DNA from: Caldifarciminota bacterium 4484_100
GTDB taxonomy: Bacteria; Hydrothermota; Tepidihabitantia; SM23-42
Length of the DNA: 6,885 nucleotides
Direction: 5' to 3'
Assembly (NCBI GenBank): GCA_002049785.1
Contig: MUKB01000059.1
Coordinates: forward strand, 1 to 6,885
In this document: positions 1-5,873 of the stretch, in pieces
Numbering within the stretch: position 1 is the stretch's first letter
Layout of the letters: every line of letters starts with the position of its first letter
Translations under genes and position numbers: made by a program
Notes under the pieces: generated by a model
The model's database searches: none
What the model was told of the DNA's origin: nothing
Seen by the model: only the letters and a program-made list of their open reading frames with translations

Positions 1-936
1 GATACCTTAGAACAGATGAGAATCAAATATCTGGGCCGCAAGGGTGAGATAAATCGGTTGTTCAAGGAACTGGCCAAACTGAGTATTGAGGAAAAACGGA
101 TATTCGGCAATGAACTGAACAAGCTGAAGCGGATACTTTCTGAACGGATTGAAAAGATCCGTGCAGAAATGGGTTCTGGGCCTAGGCCCAGGTATGAACC
201 GCTGCTGCCCGGACGCACTACCCATATCGGACACCAACACCCATTATCACGGGTATTCAAAGAAATTACAACCTTTTTCGAGCACCACGGTTTTGCCCTC
301 AAGACTGGACCAGAGATTGAATATGACTGGTATAATTTTGAAGCCCTCAACATCCCGAAGCACCATCCTGCCCGTGATATGTTTTCCAGCCTCTATATCA
401 GAAAAGACCTGATGCTGCGCAGTCATACCTCACCAATTCAGATCCGGGTTATGGAAAAACAGCGGCCTCCGATAAAGATTATCTGCCCGGGCCGATGCTA
501 TCGTTATGACCCATTTGATGCCAGCCACTCCCCAGTATTTCATCAGGTTGAGGCACTCTATGTAGACAAGGGTGTATCATTTGGTGAATTGAAGTGGTTA
601 TTAAAAGAGTTTGTCCGCTACATATTTGGACCCAAGACCAGATATGAATTGAGACCCTCCTACTTTCCATTCACCGAACCCTCTGGAGAACTGGCGATCA
701 GCTGTCCAGTATGTGGTGGTGACGGATGCACGGTTTGTGGAAACAGTGGGTGGCTGGAGATGCTGGGATGTGGTATGGTCCATCCCCAGGTATTGAAGAA
801 TGTCAAGATTTCACCCCAGAAATATACCGGTTATGCCTTGGGTATGGGTGTAGAAAGGGTGGCGATGATTAAATATGTAATTGATGATATTAGAATCCTT
901 TATAATAATGATTTAAGATTTCTGGAGCAGTTTTGA
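1..936 (+). CDS. pheS: Phenylalanine--tRNA ligase alpha subunit (5' end outside window)
   Basis: Catalytic subunit of the alpha2beta2 PheRS that charges tRNA-Phe in the cytoplasm. The reading frame is open from base 1 (DTLEQ before the Met at 16), and DTLEQMRIKYLGRKG matches the PheS N-terminal region. The Met at 16 is therefore internal and roughly 30 residues are missing upstream. Visible class II features are GPEIEYDWYNFEALN with HPARDMF (about 307-381), the GRCYR...SHSPVFHQVE motif 2 region (490-552), RPSYFPFTEPS (about 652-684) and motif 3 GYALGMGVER (829-858). The Ala codon at 835-837 is in the place of the E. coli Ala294 Phe-pocket residue. Before motif 3 there is a C-x2-C-x4-C-x2-C cluster (codons 703, 712, 727, 736), which I recall in many but not all bacterial PheS. 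The stop TGA is one base before pheT, so translation is probably coupled. Confidence 0.97.
   Translation, partial: DTLEQMRIKYLGRKGEINRLFKELAKLSIEEKRIFGNELNKLKRILSERIEKIRAEMGSGPRPRYEPLLPGRTTHIGHQHPLSRVFKEITTFFEHHGFALKTGPEIEYDWYNFEALNIPKHHPARDMFSSLYIRKDLMLRSHTSPIQIRVMEKQRPPIKIICPGRCYRYDPFDASHSPVFHQVEALYVDKGVSFGELKWLLKEFVRYIFGPKTRYELRPSYFPFTEPSGELAISCPVCGGDGCTVCGNSGWLEMLGCGMVHPQVLKNVKISPQKYTGYALGMGVERVAMIKYVIDDIRILYNNDLRFLEQF
176..191. repeat. 16-bp perfect palindrome inside pheS
   Basis: CTGGGCCTAGGCCCAG reads the same on both strands. It encodes SGPRP in the linker between the N-terminal coiled-coil arm and the catalytic domain of PheS. It is GC-rich and could form a short cruciform or be a dimeric protein site. 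One such palindrome can also arise by chance in a Gly/Pro/Arg-coding stretch, and I assign no function. Confidence 0.5.
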
Positions 937-937
937 G

Positions 938-3256
938 ATGTTGGTTTCAATCAAGTGGCTTGAAGAGATATTCTGCAGTCGGTTAGACCCGGAACACCTG
1001 AAAAAGGTCTCATTGGGTCTTGGCCTTGAGATTGAAGAGCAGGTGCATAAGGCACCTGAGCATATCGTGATCGGCGAGATTATGGAGATTATGCCCCACA
1101 AGTCTATGAAAAACCTCAGTGTCTTGAAGGTGCGCACAAATAAGAGACTCCAGATTGTAACCGCAGCAAGGAATATCAAGAAAGGGGATCTGGTGCTGGT
1201 GGTACCTGCAGGCAAGGAATTCAATGGTACAATAATTAAAGAACGAAATTTCTCCGGTACCATTTCCCAGGGGGTCTTGACCAGTGAACAGGAATTGGGT
1301 CTGGAAGAGGAATCAACCGGGGTGATAGTTTTAGAGAAAGGTTCTCCAGGCAAGCTGTTTCGAGAGATATTCGATGATATAATTCTCGATTTCAGCACCT
1401 TCCCGAACCGGGGTGACTGGCTTTCGGTCCAGGGAATCGCCCGTGAATTGGCGGTCGGTCTGAGAATCAAACCCAGGCTCCATTCCTCAAACACCAATCA
1501 GGTCAATAAAACCGGAACATTCAAGATTCAGATAAATGATACCCGCGGTTGCCCCAGATATACAGCAAGGTTCTTTGAAAATGTTGAGGTCAGGCCCTCA
1601 CCATTCTGGCTCAAATGGCGGCTCCACTGCTTAGGGATGAAACCGATAAACAATATCGTTGATATCACCAACCTTGTGATGCTGTTGACCGGCCAACCTC
1701 TGCATCCCTTTGACCTTGATCTTATCAAGAAGGGAATCTGGATTCGTCGTGCCCGAAATGGTGAATGTTTTATGAGCCTCGAAGGTACAAGGATAGAATT
1801 GAAACCTGAAGACCTCGTGATTGCGGATAAACAGGGACCGATCGCCCTGGCAGGAATAATCGGTGCACGTTGCTCCCAGATCTCCTCCTCAACCAAGAAG
1901 GTTCTACTGGAAAGTGCCTATTTTGAGCCCCGTAGTATCAGCAAGACTTCACGCCGGCTCAACCTGATTACCGAGGCCTCGATGAGATTTGAACGGGGTG
2001 TGGATCTCTTAATGGTCGACTCCGCATCAAAACTTTCTGGTAAACTATTCAAAAAATATGCAGGTGCAAAAGAGGTTCAATTCATCGGTCTGGGCAAAAA
2101 GGCAAAAAAACAGACGATCAGTTTTTCGGTGAAGAGGTTGAATGAAATCCTCAGCCTCAATCTCAAAAACAGAGAGGTCAGGACACTCTTGAGTCGGCTC
2201 AATATCCAGGTGACCGCAGATAAAAATCGATTACTTGCCAGAATCCCAAGTTATCGTAACGACCTCAAGATAGCAGAGGATATCTATGAAGAGGTAGCCC
2301 GGGTCTATGGCTATATGAAGATCCCTGAAACTCCTCCACTTCGCTGGTCAGCCCAGGTCGAGAGAAATCGCGTGGCCGAATATGAAGATGAATTGAGAAA
2401 TTTTCTTCTTGGTCAGGGCTTCAGTGAGACCTATAACCTTTCTCTAATTTCAAGCCAGAGGCTTGAAAATGGGGGTTTTAAAAAATTTGTCCGAATCAAG
2501 AATCCTTTGAATGAACGATTTGATGCACTCAGGCCAACTCTGTTCTTCGGTTTACTCGATTGTGTCAATTTCAATCGCTCCAAAGGTAACAACAGCCTAA
2601 AATTATTTGAGATTGGTAATGTGCTCTTTCCTGAAGCACCGTATCAGGAAACACGGCTGGGTGCAGTGATGGGAGGACCAAGACATCCCAGATTCTGGGA
2701 TAAGTCTGACCAAAGGTTCGACTATTATGATGCCAAGGGTATATGTGAAGCCATATTTAAACACTTCCACATACCCAAGGTTAAATTTCAGTTAATTAAA
2801 AGAGAAGGGTTCAACCTGGTGGTCGAGATATTCATCTCGGGAAAATCGCTCGGTTACCTGGGTTGTATCGATAACAAACTTTGCAAGGAACCATTTTTCT
2901 ATTTTGAAATCGCCATAGAAAGGCTCTGGTCATTTGTGCCTGAACCGTTCTATATCCCGACCCCGAAATATCCGCCCAGCATTAGAGACCTGAGTTTTCT
3001 TGTTGATGATACAACTGAGGTTCCTGAGATCATCGAATTGATTACAAGGGTAGGTGGTCCAATCCTGGAGAAGGTTTACCTATTCGACTATTACAGGGGT
3101 GACCGTATTCCTGCAGGGAAAAAGGCGCTTGGATTCCGACTTCAGTTCCGTGCCTCGGATCGAACCCTCACCGATAATGAGGTTAATGGTTTTATCTCCA
3201 AGATTGCCCAGAATGTGGTTGATAAATTTAAGGCGAGTTTAAGAAAAAAGGAGTGA
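938..3256 (+). CDS. pheT: Phenylalanine--tRNA ligase beta subunit
   Basis: Beta subunit of PheRS, 772 residues, close to the usual 790-800. It binds tRNA and hydrolyses misacylated Tyr-tRNA-Phe. Domains in order: an N-terminal segment (MLVSIKWLEEI); an EMAP/OB-type tRNA-binding domain (about 40-147, with TAARNIKKGD and LVVPAGKEF); DFSTFPNRGDWLSVQGIARE (about 150-170), the linker typical of PheT; the B3/B4 editing domain (about 200-355, with GCPRYTARF, NNIVDITN, HPFDLD, LAGIIG and ending MRFERGVD); a B5 domain (about 390-465); the catalytic-like core (about 475-670); and a C-terminal ferredoxin-fold anticodon-binding domain (about 674-772, PKYPPSIRDLSFLVD to the end). The ATG has GGAG ten bases upstream (924-927), inside the end of pheS. 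The gene is intact, with no frameshift. Its last codons contain the ribosome binding site of the next gene. Confidence 0.97.
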   Translation: MLVSIKWLEEIFCSRLDPEHLKKVSLGLGLEIEEQVHKAPEHIVIGEIMEIMPHKSMKNLSVLKVRTNKRLQIVTAARNIKKGDLVLVVPAGKEFNGTIIKERNFSGTISQGVLTSEQELGLEEESTGVIVLEKGSPGKLFREIFDDIILDFSTFPNRGDWLSVQGIARELAVGLRIKPRLHSSNTNQVNKTGTFKIQINDTRGCPRYTARFFENVEVRPSPFWLKWRLHCLGMKPINNIVDITNLVMLLTGQPLHPFDLDLIKKGIWIRRARNGECFMSLEGTRIELKPEDLVIADKQGPIALAGIIGARCSQISSSTKKVLLESAYFEPRSISKTSRRLNLITEASMRFERGVDLLMVDSASKLSGKLFKKYAGAKEVQFIGLGKKAKKQTISFSVKRLNEILSLNLKNREVRTLLSRLNIQVTADKNRLLARIPSYRNDLKIAEDIYEEVARVYGYMKIPETPPLRWSAQVERNRVAEYEDELRNFLLGQGFSETYNLSLISSQRLENGGFKKFVRIKNPLNERFDALRPTLFFGLLDCVNFNRSKGNNSLKLFEIGNVLFPEAPYQETRLGAVMGGPRHPRFWDKSDQRFDYYDAKGICEAIFKHFHIPKVKFQLIKREGFNLVVEIFISGKSLGYLGCIDNKLCKEPFFYFEIAIERLWSFVPEPFYIPTPKYPPSIRDLSFLVDDTTEVPEIIELITRVGGPILEKVYLFDYYRGDRIPAGKKALGFRLQFRASDRTLTDNEVNGFISKIAQNVVDKFKASLRKKE
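3247..3253 (+). promoter_or_regulatory. Ribosome binding site fixing a TTG start at 3259
   Basis: AAAGGAG lies across the last sense codons of pheT. Its final G is the first base of the GTG at 3253, so it cannot serve that codon. It sits five bases before the in-frame TTG at 3259, a normal spacing. This supports TTG as the start and suggests translational coupling to pheT. Confidence 0.7.
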
Positions 3257-3258
3257 AA

Positions 3259-3435
3259 TTGGAAGAATTAATAAAACTTGAGGAACGGATTGACCGATTA
3301 ATCTCCTTAATTGATGAATTGCGGCAGAAGATTGAAGAGCTTAAGCAGGAAAACGACCGGCTGAAGAGTCGGCAGGAAGAAGTGAAAAAAAGGGTTGACG
3401 GACTGATTGAAAGAGTCGATAACCTTTTTATATAG
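3259..3435 (+). CDS. Short coiled-coil protein, ZapB-like
   Basis: A 58-residue protein that is almost entirely one predicted coiled coil: leucines and isoleucines recur at heptad-like spacing through EELIKLEERIDRLISLIDEL and on to DGLIERVDNLFI. It has no cysteines, no membrane segment and no signal peptide. Size, composition and position directly before zapA resemble the small coiled-coil genes often annotated as zapB, whose E. coli product bridges ZapA and the chromosome-linked MatP. That function is an inference from context, because short coiled coils match many unrelated proteins. I prefer the TTG start at 3259 (two bases after the pheT stop) because AAAGGAG lies five bases before it. 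A GTG at 3253 would add two residues but overlaps the ribosome binding site. The stop TAG overlaps the zapA ribosome binding site. Confidence 0.8.
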   Translation: MEELIKLEERIDRLISLIDELRQKIEELKQENDRLKSRQEEVKKRVDGLIERVDNLFI

Positions 3436-3438
3436 GAG
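3434..3438 (+). promoter_or_regulatory. Ribosome binding site fixing the zapA TTG start
   Basis: AGGAG overlaps the TAG stop of the coiled-coil gene and is seven bases before the TTG at 3446. It decides between that start and a TTG at 3407, which would add 13 residues (MKESITFLYRRRN) unlike any ZapA N-terminus. Confidence 0.75.
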
Positions 3439-3445
3439 AAGAAAT

Positions 3446-3730
3446 TTGAAAAATGAGATAATTGTTACCATATTTGGGAACGATTATCGGGTCGTTTCAG
3501 AAGACCTGAAACCGGAACGGATAAAAGAGATCGCCCAGATTGTTGATACCAAGATGCGTGAAATCCACAAGGAATTTCCGCTGCCATCAATGACCAAGAT
3601 TGCAGTACTTGCCTGTTTAAACCTTGTGGAAGAGTATCAACAACGGGAGGTCCAGCTTAATAAAAAAATTTCCGAAATGGAAGAGAGGATCAGGAATCTG
3701 GTCCTCAAGATTGACGAAACGGTTCCATAA
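3446..3730 (+). CDS. zapA: Cell division protein ZapA
   Basis: A 94-residue ZapA-family protein. ZapA binds FtsZ at midcell and cross-links or stabilises protofilaments in the Z ring. The N-terminal half has the family pattern: a beta strand (NEIIVTIFGNDYRV), then PERIKEIAQIVDTKMREI and a short helix with IAVLACLNLVEEY. The C-terminal third (QQREVQLNKKISEMEERIRN) is the dimerisation/tetramerisation coiled coil. The start is TTG at 3446, supported by AGGAG seven bases upstream and by the alignment of MKNEIIVTIFG with ZapA N-termini. The gene follows a short coiled-coil gene that may encode its partner. Its stop codon is only three bases before the closing stem of the 6S RNA, and the zapA-ssrS arrangement is conserved in proteobacteria. 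The gene appears complete. Confidence 0.92.
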   Translation: MKNEIIVTIFGNDYRVVSEDLKPERIKEIAQIVDTKMREIHKEFPLPSMTKIAVLACLNLVEEYQQREVQLNKKISEMEERIRNLVLKIDETVP

Positions 3731-3733
3731 TTT

Positions 3734-3886
3734 GTTCCCTGCGGTGCGCGTGATGGGTATTAAGTCTTGAGCCAACACCCAACTATAGGGAGCCCGGTTC
3801 GGCTACCGGCTTCTACCGATAGTCGACAGGCGCCCACCTTAACCCTGGGTTCAGAGACTTTTTCCCACACGGCACATGCAGGGAAC
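3734..3886 (+). ncRNA. ssrS: 6S RNA (SsrS)
   Basis: This stretch has no open frame with coding character but has a clear rod-like fold. The ends form a closing stem: GTTCCCTGC (3734-3742) pairs perfectly with GCAGGGAAC (3878-3886). It continues with GTGC (3744-3747) to GCAC (3872-3875), CGTG (3749-3752) to CACG (3868-3871) and TGGG (3754-3757) to CCCA (3864-3867). A large central bubble follows. An apical arm is built from GCC 3771-3773 with GGC 3829-3831, ACTAT 3782-3786 with ATAGT 3819-3823, and GAGCC with GGCTTC around a terminal GGT/ACC hairpin. The 3' side of the bubble carries CACCTTAACCCTGGGTTCAGAG, with AACC/GGTT able to form the small hairpin. This resembles the E. coli stretch CACCTTGAACCAAGGGTTC, and TTGAGCC on the 5' side resembles CCTGAGCC. 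6S RNA mimics an open promoter and sequesters housekeeping RNA polymerase holoenzyme. Position after zapA is the classical location. Exact ends are uncertain by a few bases. Confidence 0.9.
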
Positions 3887-3900
3887 TTTTAGAAACTTAA

Positions 3901-3907
3901 AAAGGGG
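3901..3907 (+). promoter_or_regulatory. Ribosome binding site of rny
   Basis: AAAGGGG is five bases before the ATG at 3913 and 15 bases after the end of the 6S closing stem. Its last G is the first base of a GTG at 3907, which argues against that upstream start. The short A/T-rich stretch 3887-3900 separates the RNA from this site. Confidence 0.7.
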
Positions 3908-3912
3908 TGGCT

Positions 3913-5466
3913 ATGATTATAATAACAATCAGCATTGCCATTCTTGTTGGGGCAATAGCTTTTGCGACTTATATATATCTTCGATTTGGCAAGACAAAAT
4001 TGTCCAACGCCTCAGCCGAGGCGGCAAAGATAATTGACGAAGCAAAACGGGAAGCAGAAAGCTATCGACGTTCTGCCGAGATTGCATCCAAGGAACAGTG
4101 GTATCAGGAAAAGCTAAAATTCGAAAAAGAGACCGCAGCAAAGAGAAAAGAGATTGAACGGGCAGAGAAGAGGCTCGCGGAAAAAGAGATGGTGCTGGAA
4201 AGGCGTGAACACCTGATTGTTGATAAAGAGAAGGAGCTTTTAACCCTCCAGCATAATATTCAGAATAAAGAGAGAATCATCCATGCAAAATCTGAACGTT
4301 TGGACCAGATGATTAAGGAACAGAATGAAATCCTCCAGCGCATTGCCAACCTTTCAAAGGAAGAGGCAAAACAGGCACTGATGAAGAACCTTGAGGCCGA
4401 GGCCCGACACGAGGCGGCCACGATGTTGAATCAGATAAAAGAGCAGGCAAGATTAAAGGCTGAAGAGACTGCACGCGAGATTGTGCTTCAGGTGATCCAA
4501 CGTTGTGCAGCCCGGCATACTGCAGAAACCACAATCTCGGTTGTTCCGATCCCATCAAATGAGATGAAGGGCAGAATCATCGGTCGGGAAGGTAGGAATA
4601 TCCGTGCCTTTGAAAACCTGACCGGTGTTGAGGTGATTATTGATGATACACCCGAGATGATTGCCCTCTCCTGCTTCGACCCCTTAAGAAGGGAGGTGGC
4701 ACGACTCGCAATGGAACGGTTGATCTCGGACGGCCGTATCCATCCTACCAGGATTGAGGAGGTGGTGAAATCGGCCCAGGCCGATATCGAAAATATCATC
4801 AAAAATACCGGCGAAGAGGTGATTCTTGAATTGGGTATTATCGGTATCAATTCAGATATTGCAAGATACATCGGCAAGATGAAATATCGCACAAGCTACG
4901 GCCAGAATCTTCTCCAGCATTCAAGGGAGGTCTCCTATCTCTCTGCATCCCTGGCCCAGGAACTCGGGCTCGACCCCAATATCGCAAAAAGGGCAGGCCT
5001 GCTCCATGACATCGGCAAGGTCGCAGACGGAACATTTGAAGGTTCCCATGCCCTGGTTGGAGCCCAGATCGCCCAGAAGTTTGGAGAGAGTGAGATAATC
5101 GTCAATGCGATTGCCGCGCACCACGAAGAGGTGAAGCCAATCTCACCCTATGCCGCCCTTGTGGAAATCGCGGATTCAATATCAGGTTCACGACCAGGGG
5201 CACGACGTGAGACGATCGAGGCCTATATCAAACGTCTGAATACCCTGGAAGAGGTGGCCTCTTCATTTGACGGAGTTGAAAGGGTCTTTGCGATTCAGGC
5301 AGGACGGGAGATCCGGGTGATGGTTCAGCCGGAAAAGGTGACCGATGCCGAGGCCGAAAATCTTGCCCGGGAACTGGCCCGGCGGATTGAAAAAGAGACC
5401 CAGTATCCGGGACAGATCAAGGTGACGGTCATCCGGGAAAAGCGTGTCGTTGAAACCGCCCGGTAA
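3913..5466 (+). CDS. rny: Ribonuclease Y
   Basis: A 517-residue endoribonuclease of full family length (about 510-525) that starts mRNA decay and processes RNAs at the inner face of the cytoplasmic membrane. Residues 1 to about 22 (MIIITISIAILVGAIAFATY) form the membrane anchor. A long charged coiled coil follows to about residue 200 (SAEAAKIIDEAKREAESYRR onward). A KH RNA-binding domain runs from about 205 to 270, with its GxxG loop at G224-R-E-G227. The HD domain has the expected metal ligands: H336 (LLQHSRE), H365-D366 (GLLHDIGKV), H403/H404 (AAHHEE) and D421 (EIADSIS). The C-terminus (YPGQIKVTVIREKR) is typical of the family. ATG at 3913 is chosen for the spacing to AAAGGGG; a GTG at 3907 would add two residues. 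It is preceded by 6S RNA and followed 17 bases later by yidD. Confidence 0.97.
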   Translation: MIIITISIAILVGAIAFATYIYLRFGKTKLSNASAEAAKIIDEAKREAESYRRSAEIASKEQWYQEKLKFEKETAAKRKEIERAEKRLAEKEMVLERREHLIVDKEKELLTLQHNIQNKERIIHAKSERLDQMIKEQNEILQRIANLSKEEAKQALMKNLEAEARHEAATMLNQIKEQARLKAEETAREIVLQVIQRCAARHTAETTISVVPIPSNEMKGRIIGREGRNIRAFENLTGVEVIIDDTPEMIALSCFDPLRREVARLAMERLISDGRIHPTRIEEVVKSAQADIENIIKNTGEEVILELGIIGINSDIARYIGKMKYRTSYGQNLLQHSREVSYLSASLAQELGLDPNIAKRAGLLHDIGKVADGTFEGSHALVGAQIAQKFGESEIIVNAIAAHHEEVKPISPYAALVEIADSISGSRPGARRETIEAYIKRLNTLEEVASSFDGVERVFAIQAGREIRVMVQPEKVTDAEAENLARELARRIEKETQYPGQIKVTVIREKRVVETAR

Positions 5467-5483
5467 GCTTCGGTCAAAAAACT

Positions 5484-5867
5484 ATGCCTGTGATAATCTT
5501 CTTTCTATACGGTTACACTCCAGGTGAAACCAATCCTGTGAAATTGGTTTTCGAAACAGCACTTGGGGTCTATCAGATAGTCATCTCCCCTGCCCAGGCC
5601 GATGTCTGCAACTTCTATCCGTCCTGTTCACACTTCTCCCGGCAGGCGATAAAGAGATACGGACCGTTATGGGGCTCGCTAATGGCCTCAGAGCGGTTGA
5701 TGCGATGCAACCCCTGGGCATATAAAAACTACCACCGCTATTACCACACCATCCGCAACGGCAAATTTTTTGACCCGATTGAAAATAACTTCATCTTCAA
5801 GAATCGCTCTGAATCTCTCCATAACGACTCATTGCGTTTAAGGATATGGATGATATATCACCATTGA
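5484..5867 (+). CDS. yidD: YidD-family membrane protein insertion efficiency factor, extended form
   Basis: A 127-residue protein containing the YidD/DUF37 domain. E. coli YidD is a small inner-membrane-associated protein that helps YidC/Sec insert membrane proteins. The core runs from about 28 to 80: GVYQIVISP, then C42-NFYPSC48-SHF, QAIKRYGPLWG and RLMRC75NPW, all family hallmarks. It is longer than the usual 70-90 residues. The N-terminus has a hydrophobic leader (MPVIIFFLYGY), followed by a short linker and NPVKLVFETAL. The C-terminus continues past NGKFFDPIENN with about 25 basic/hydrophobic residues. The long consensus with GK-x2-DPIE resembles a YidD subgroup I recall from diderm candidate phyla, which is not certain. 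No good ribosome binding site precedes ATG 5484, so the start could lie slightly downstream (GTG 5490) or be coupled to rny. Classical yidD neighbours (rpmH, rnpA, yidC) are absent. The stop is in the same frame as the next gene. Confidence 0.88.
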   Translation: MPVIIFFLYGYTPGETNPVKLVFETALGVYQIVISPAQADVCNFYPSCSHFSRQAIKRYGPLWGSLMASERLMRCNPWAYKNYHRYYHTIRNGKFFDPIENNFIFKNRSESLHNDSLRLRIWMIYHH

Positions 5868-5873
5868 CGCATA

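Noticed and set aside
913..1497. 194-codon minus-strand open frame opposite pheT
   Set aside because: It is a shadow of pheT, which has clear family motifs throughout; the antisense translation shows no recognisable domain.
2824..2839. CGAGAT-ATTC-ATCTCG hairpin in pheT
   Set aside because: Six-bp arms are expected by chance in a window of this length and nothing in the context suggests a function.
3253..3255. GTG as the start of the coiled-coil gene
   Set aside because: It overlaps the last base of AAAGGAG, leaving no spacing; TTG at 3259 has five bases.
3407..3409. TTG as an upstream zapA start
   Set aside because: It lies inside the coiled-coil gene, has no ribosome binding site, and adds residues foreign to ZapA.
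3726..3731. CATAAT as a -10 element for a separate 6S RNA promoter
   Set aside because: The only TTGAC-like hexamer nearby (3711-3716) is just nine bases upstream, no -35 sits at proper spacing, and the stem begins only three bases after the hexamer. A private promoter is possible but not supported.
3734..3886. tRNA or tmRNA, prompted by GGTTCGGCT resembling a T-loop
   Set aside because: No cloverleaf, no CCA-type acceptor end and no tag reading frame. The long rod with central bubble fits 6S RNA.
3878..3890. Closing stem plus CTTTT as an intrinsic terminator after 6S RNA
   Set aside because: The stem partner is more than 130 bases upstream, not a local hairpin, and the run has only four Ts.
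3907..3909. GTG as the rny start
   Set aside because: It is part of the AAAGGGG site itself; ATG 3913 is properly spaced and gives a normal RNase Y N-terminus.
4488..4892. 134-codon minus-strand open frame opposite rny
   Set aside because: It is a shadow of the conserved KH region of RNase Y, with no ribosome binding site or family features.
5865..5867. TGA read as a sense codon (alternative genetic code)
   Set aside because: TGA ends pheS, pheT and the TPR gene at the positions expected for those families, so it is a normal stop here.
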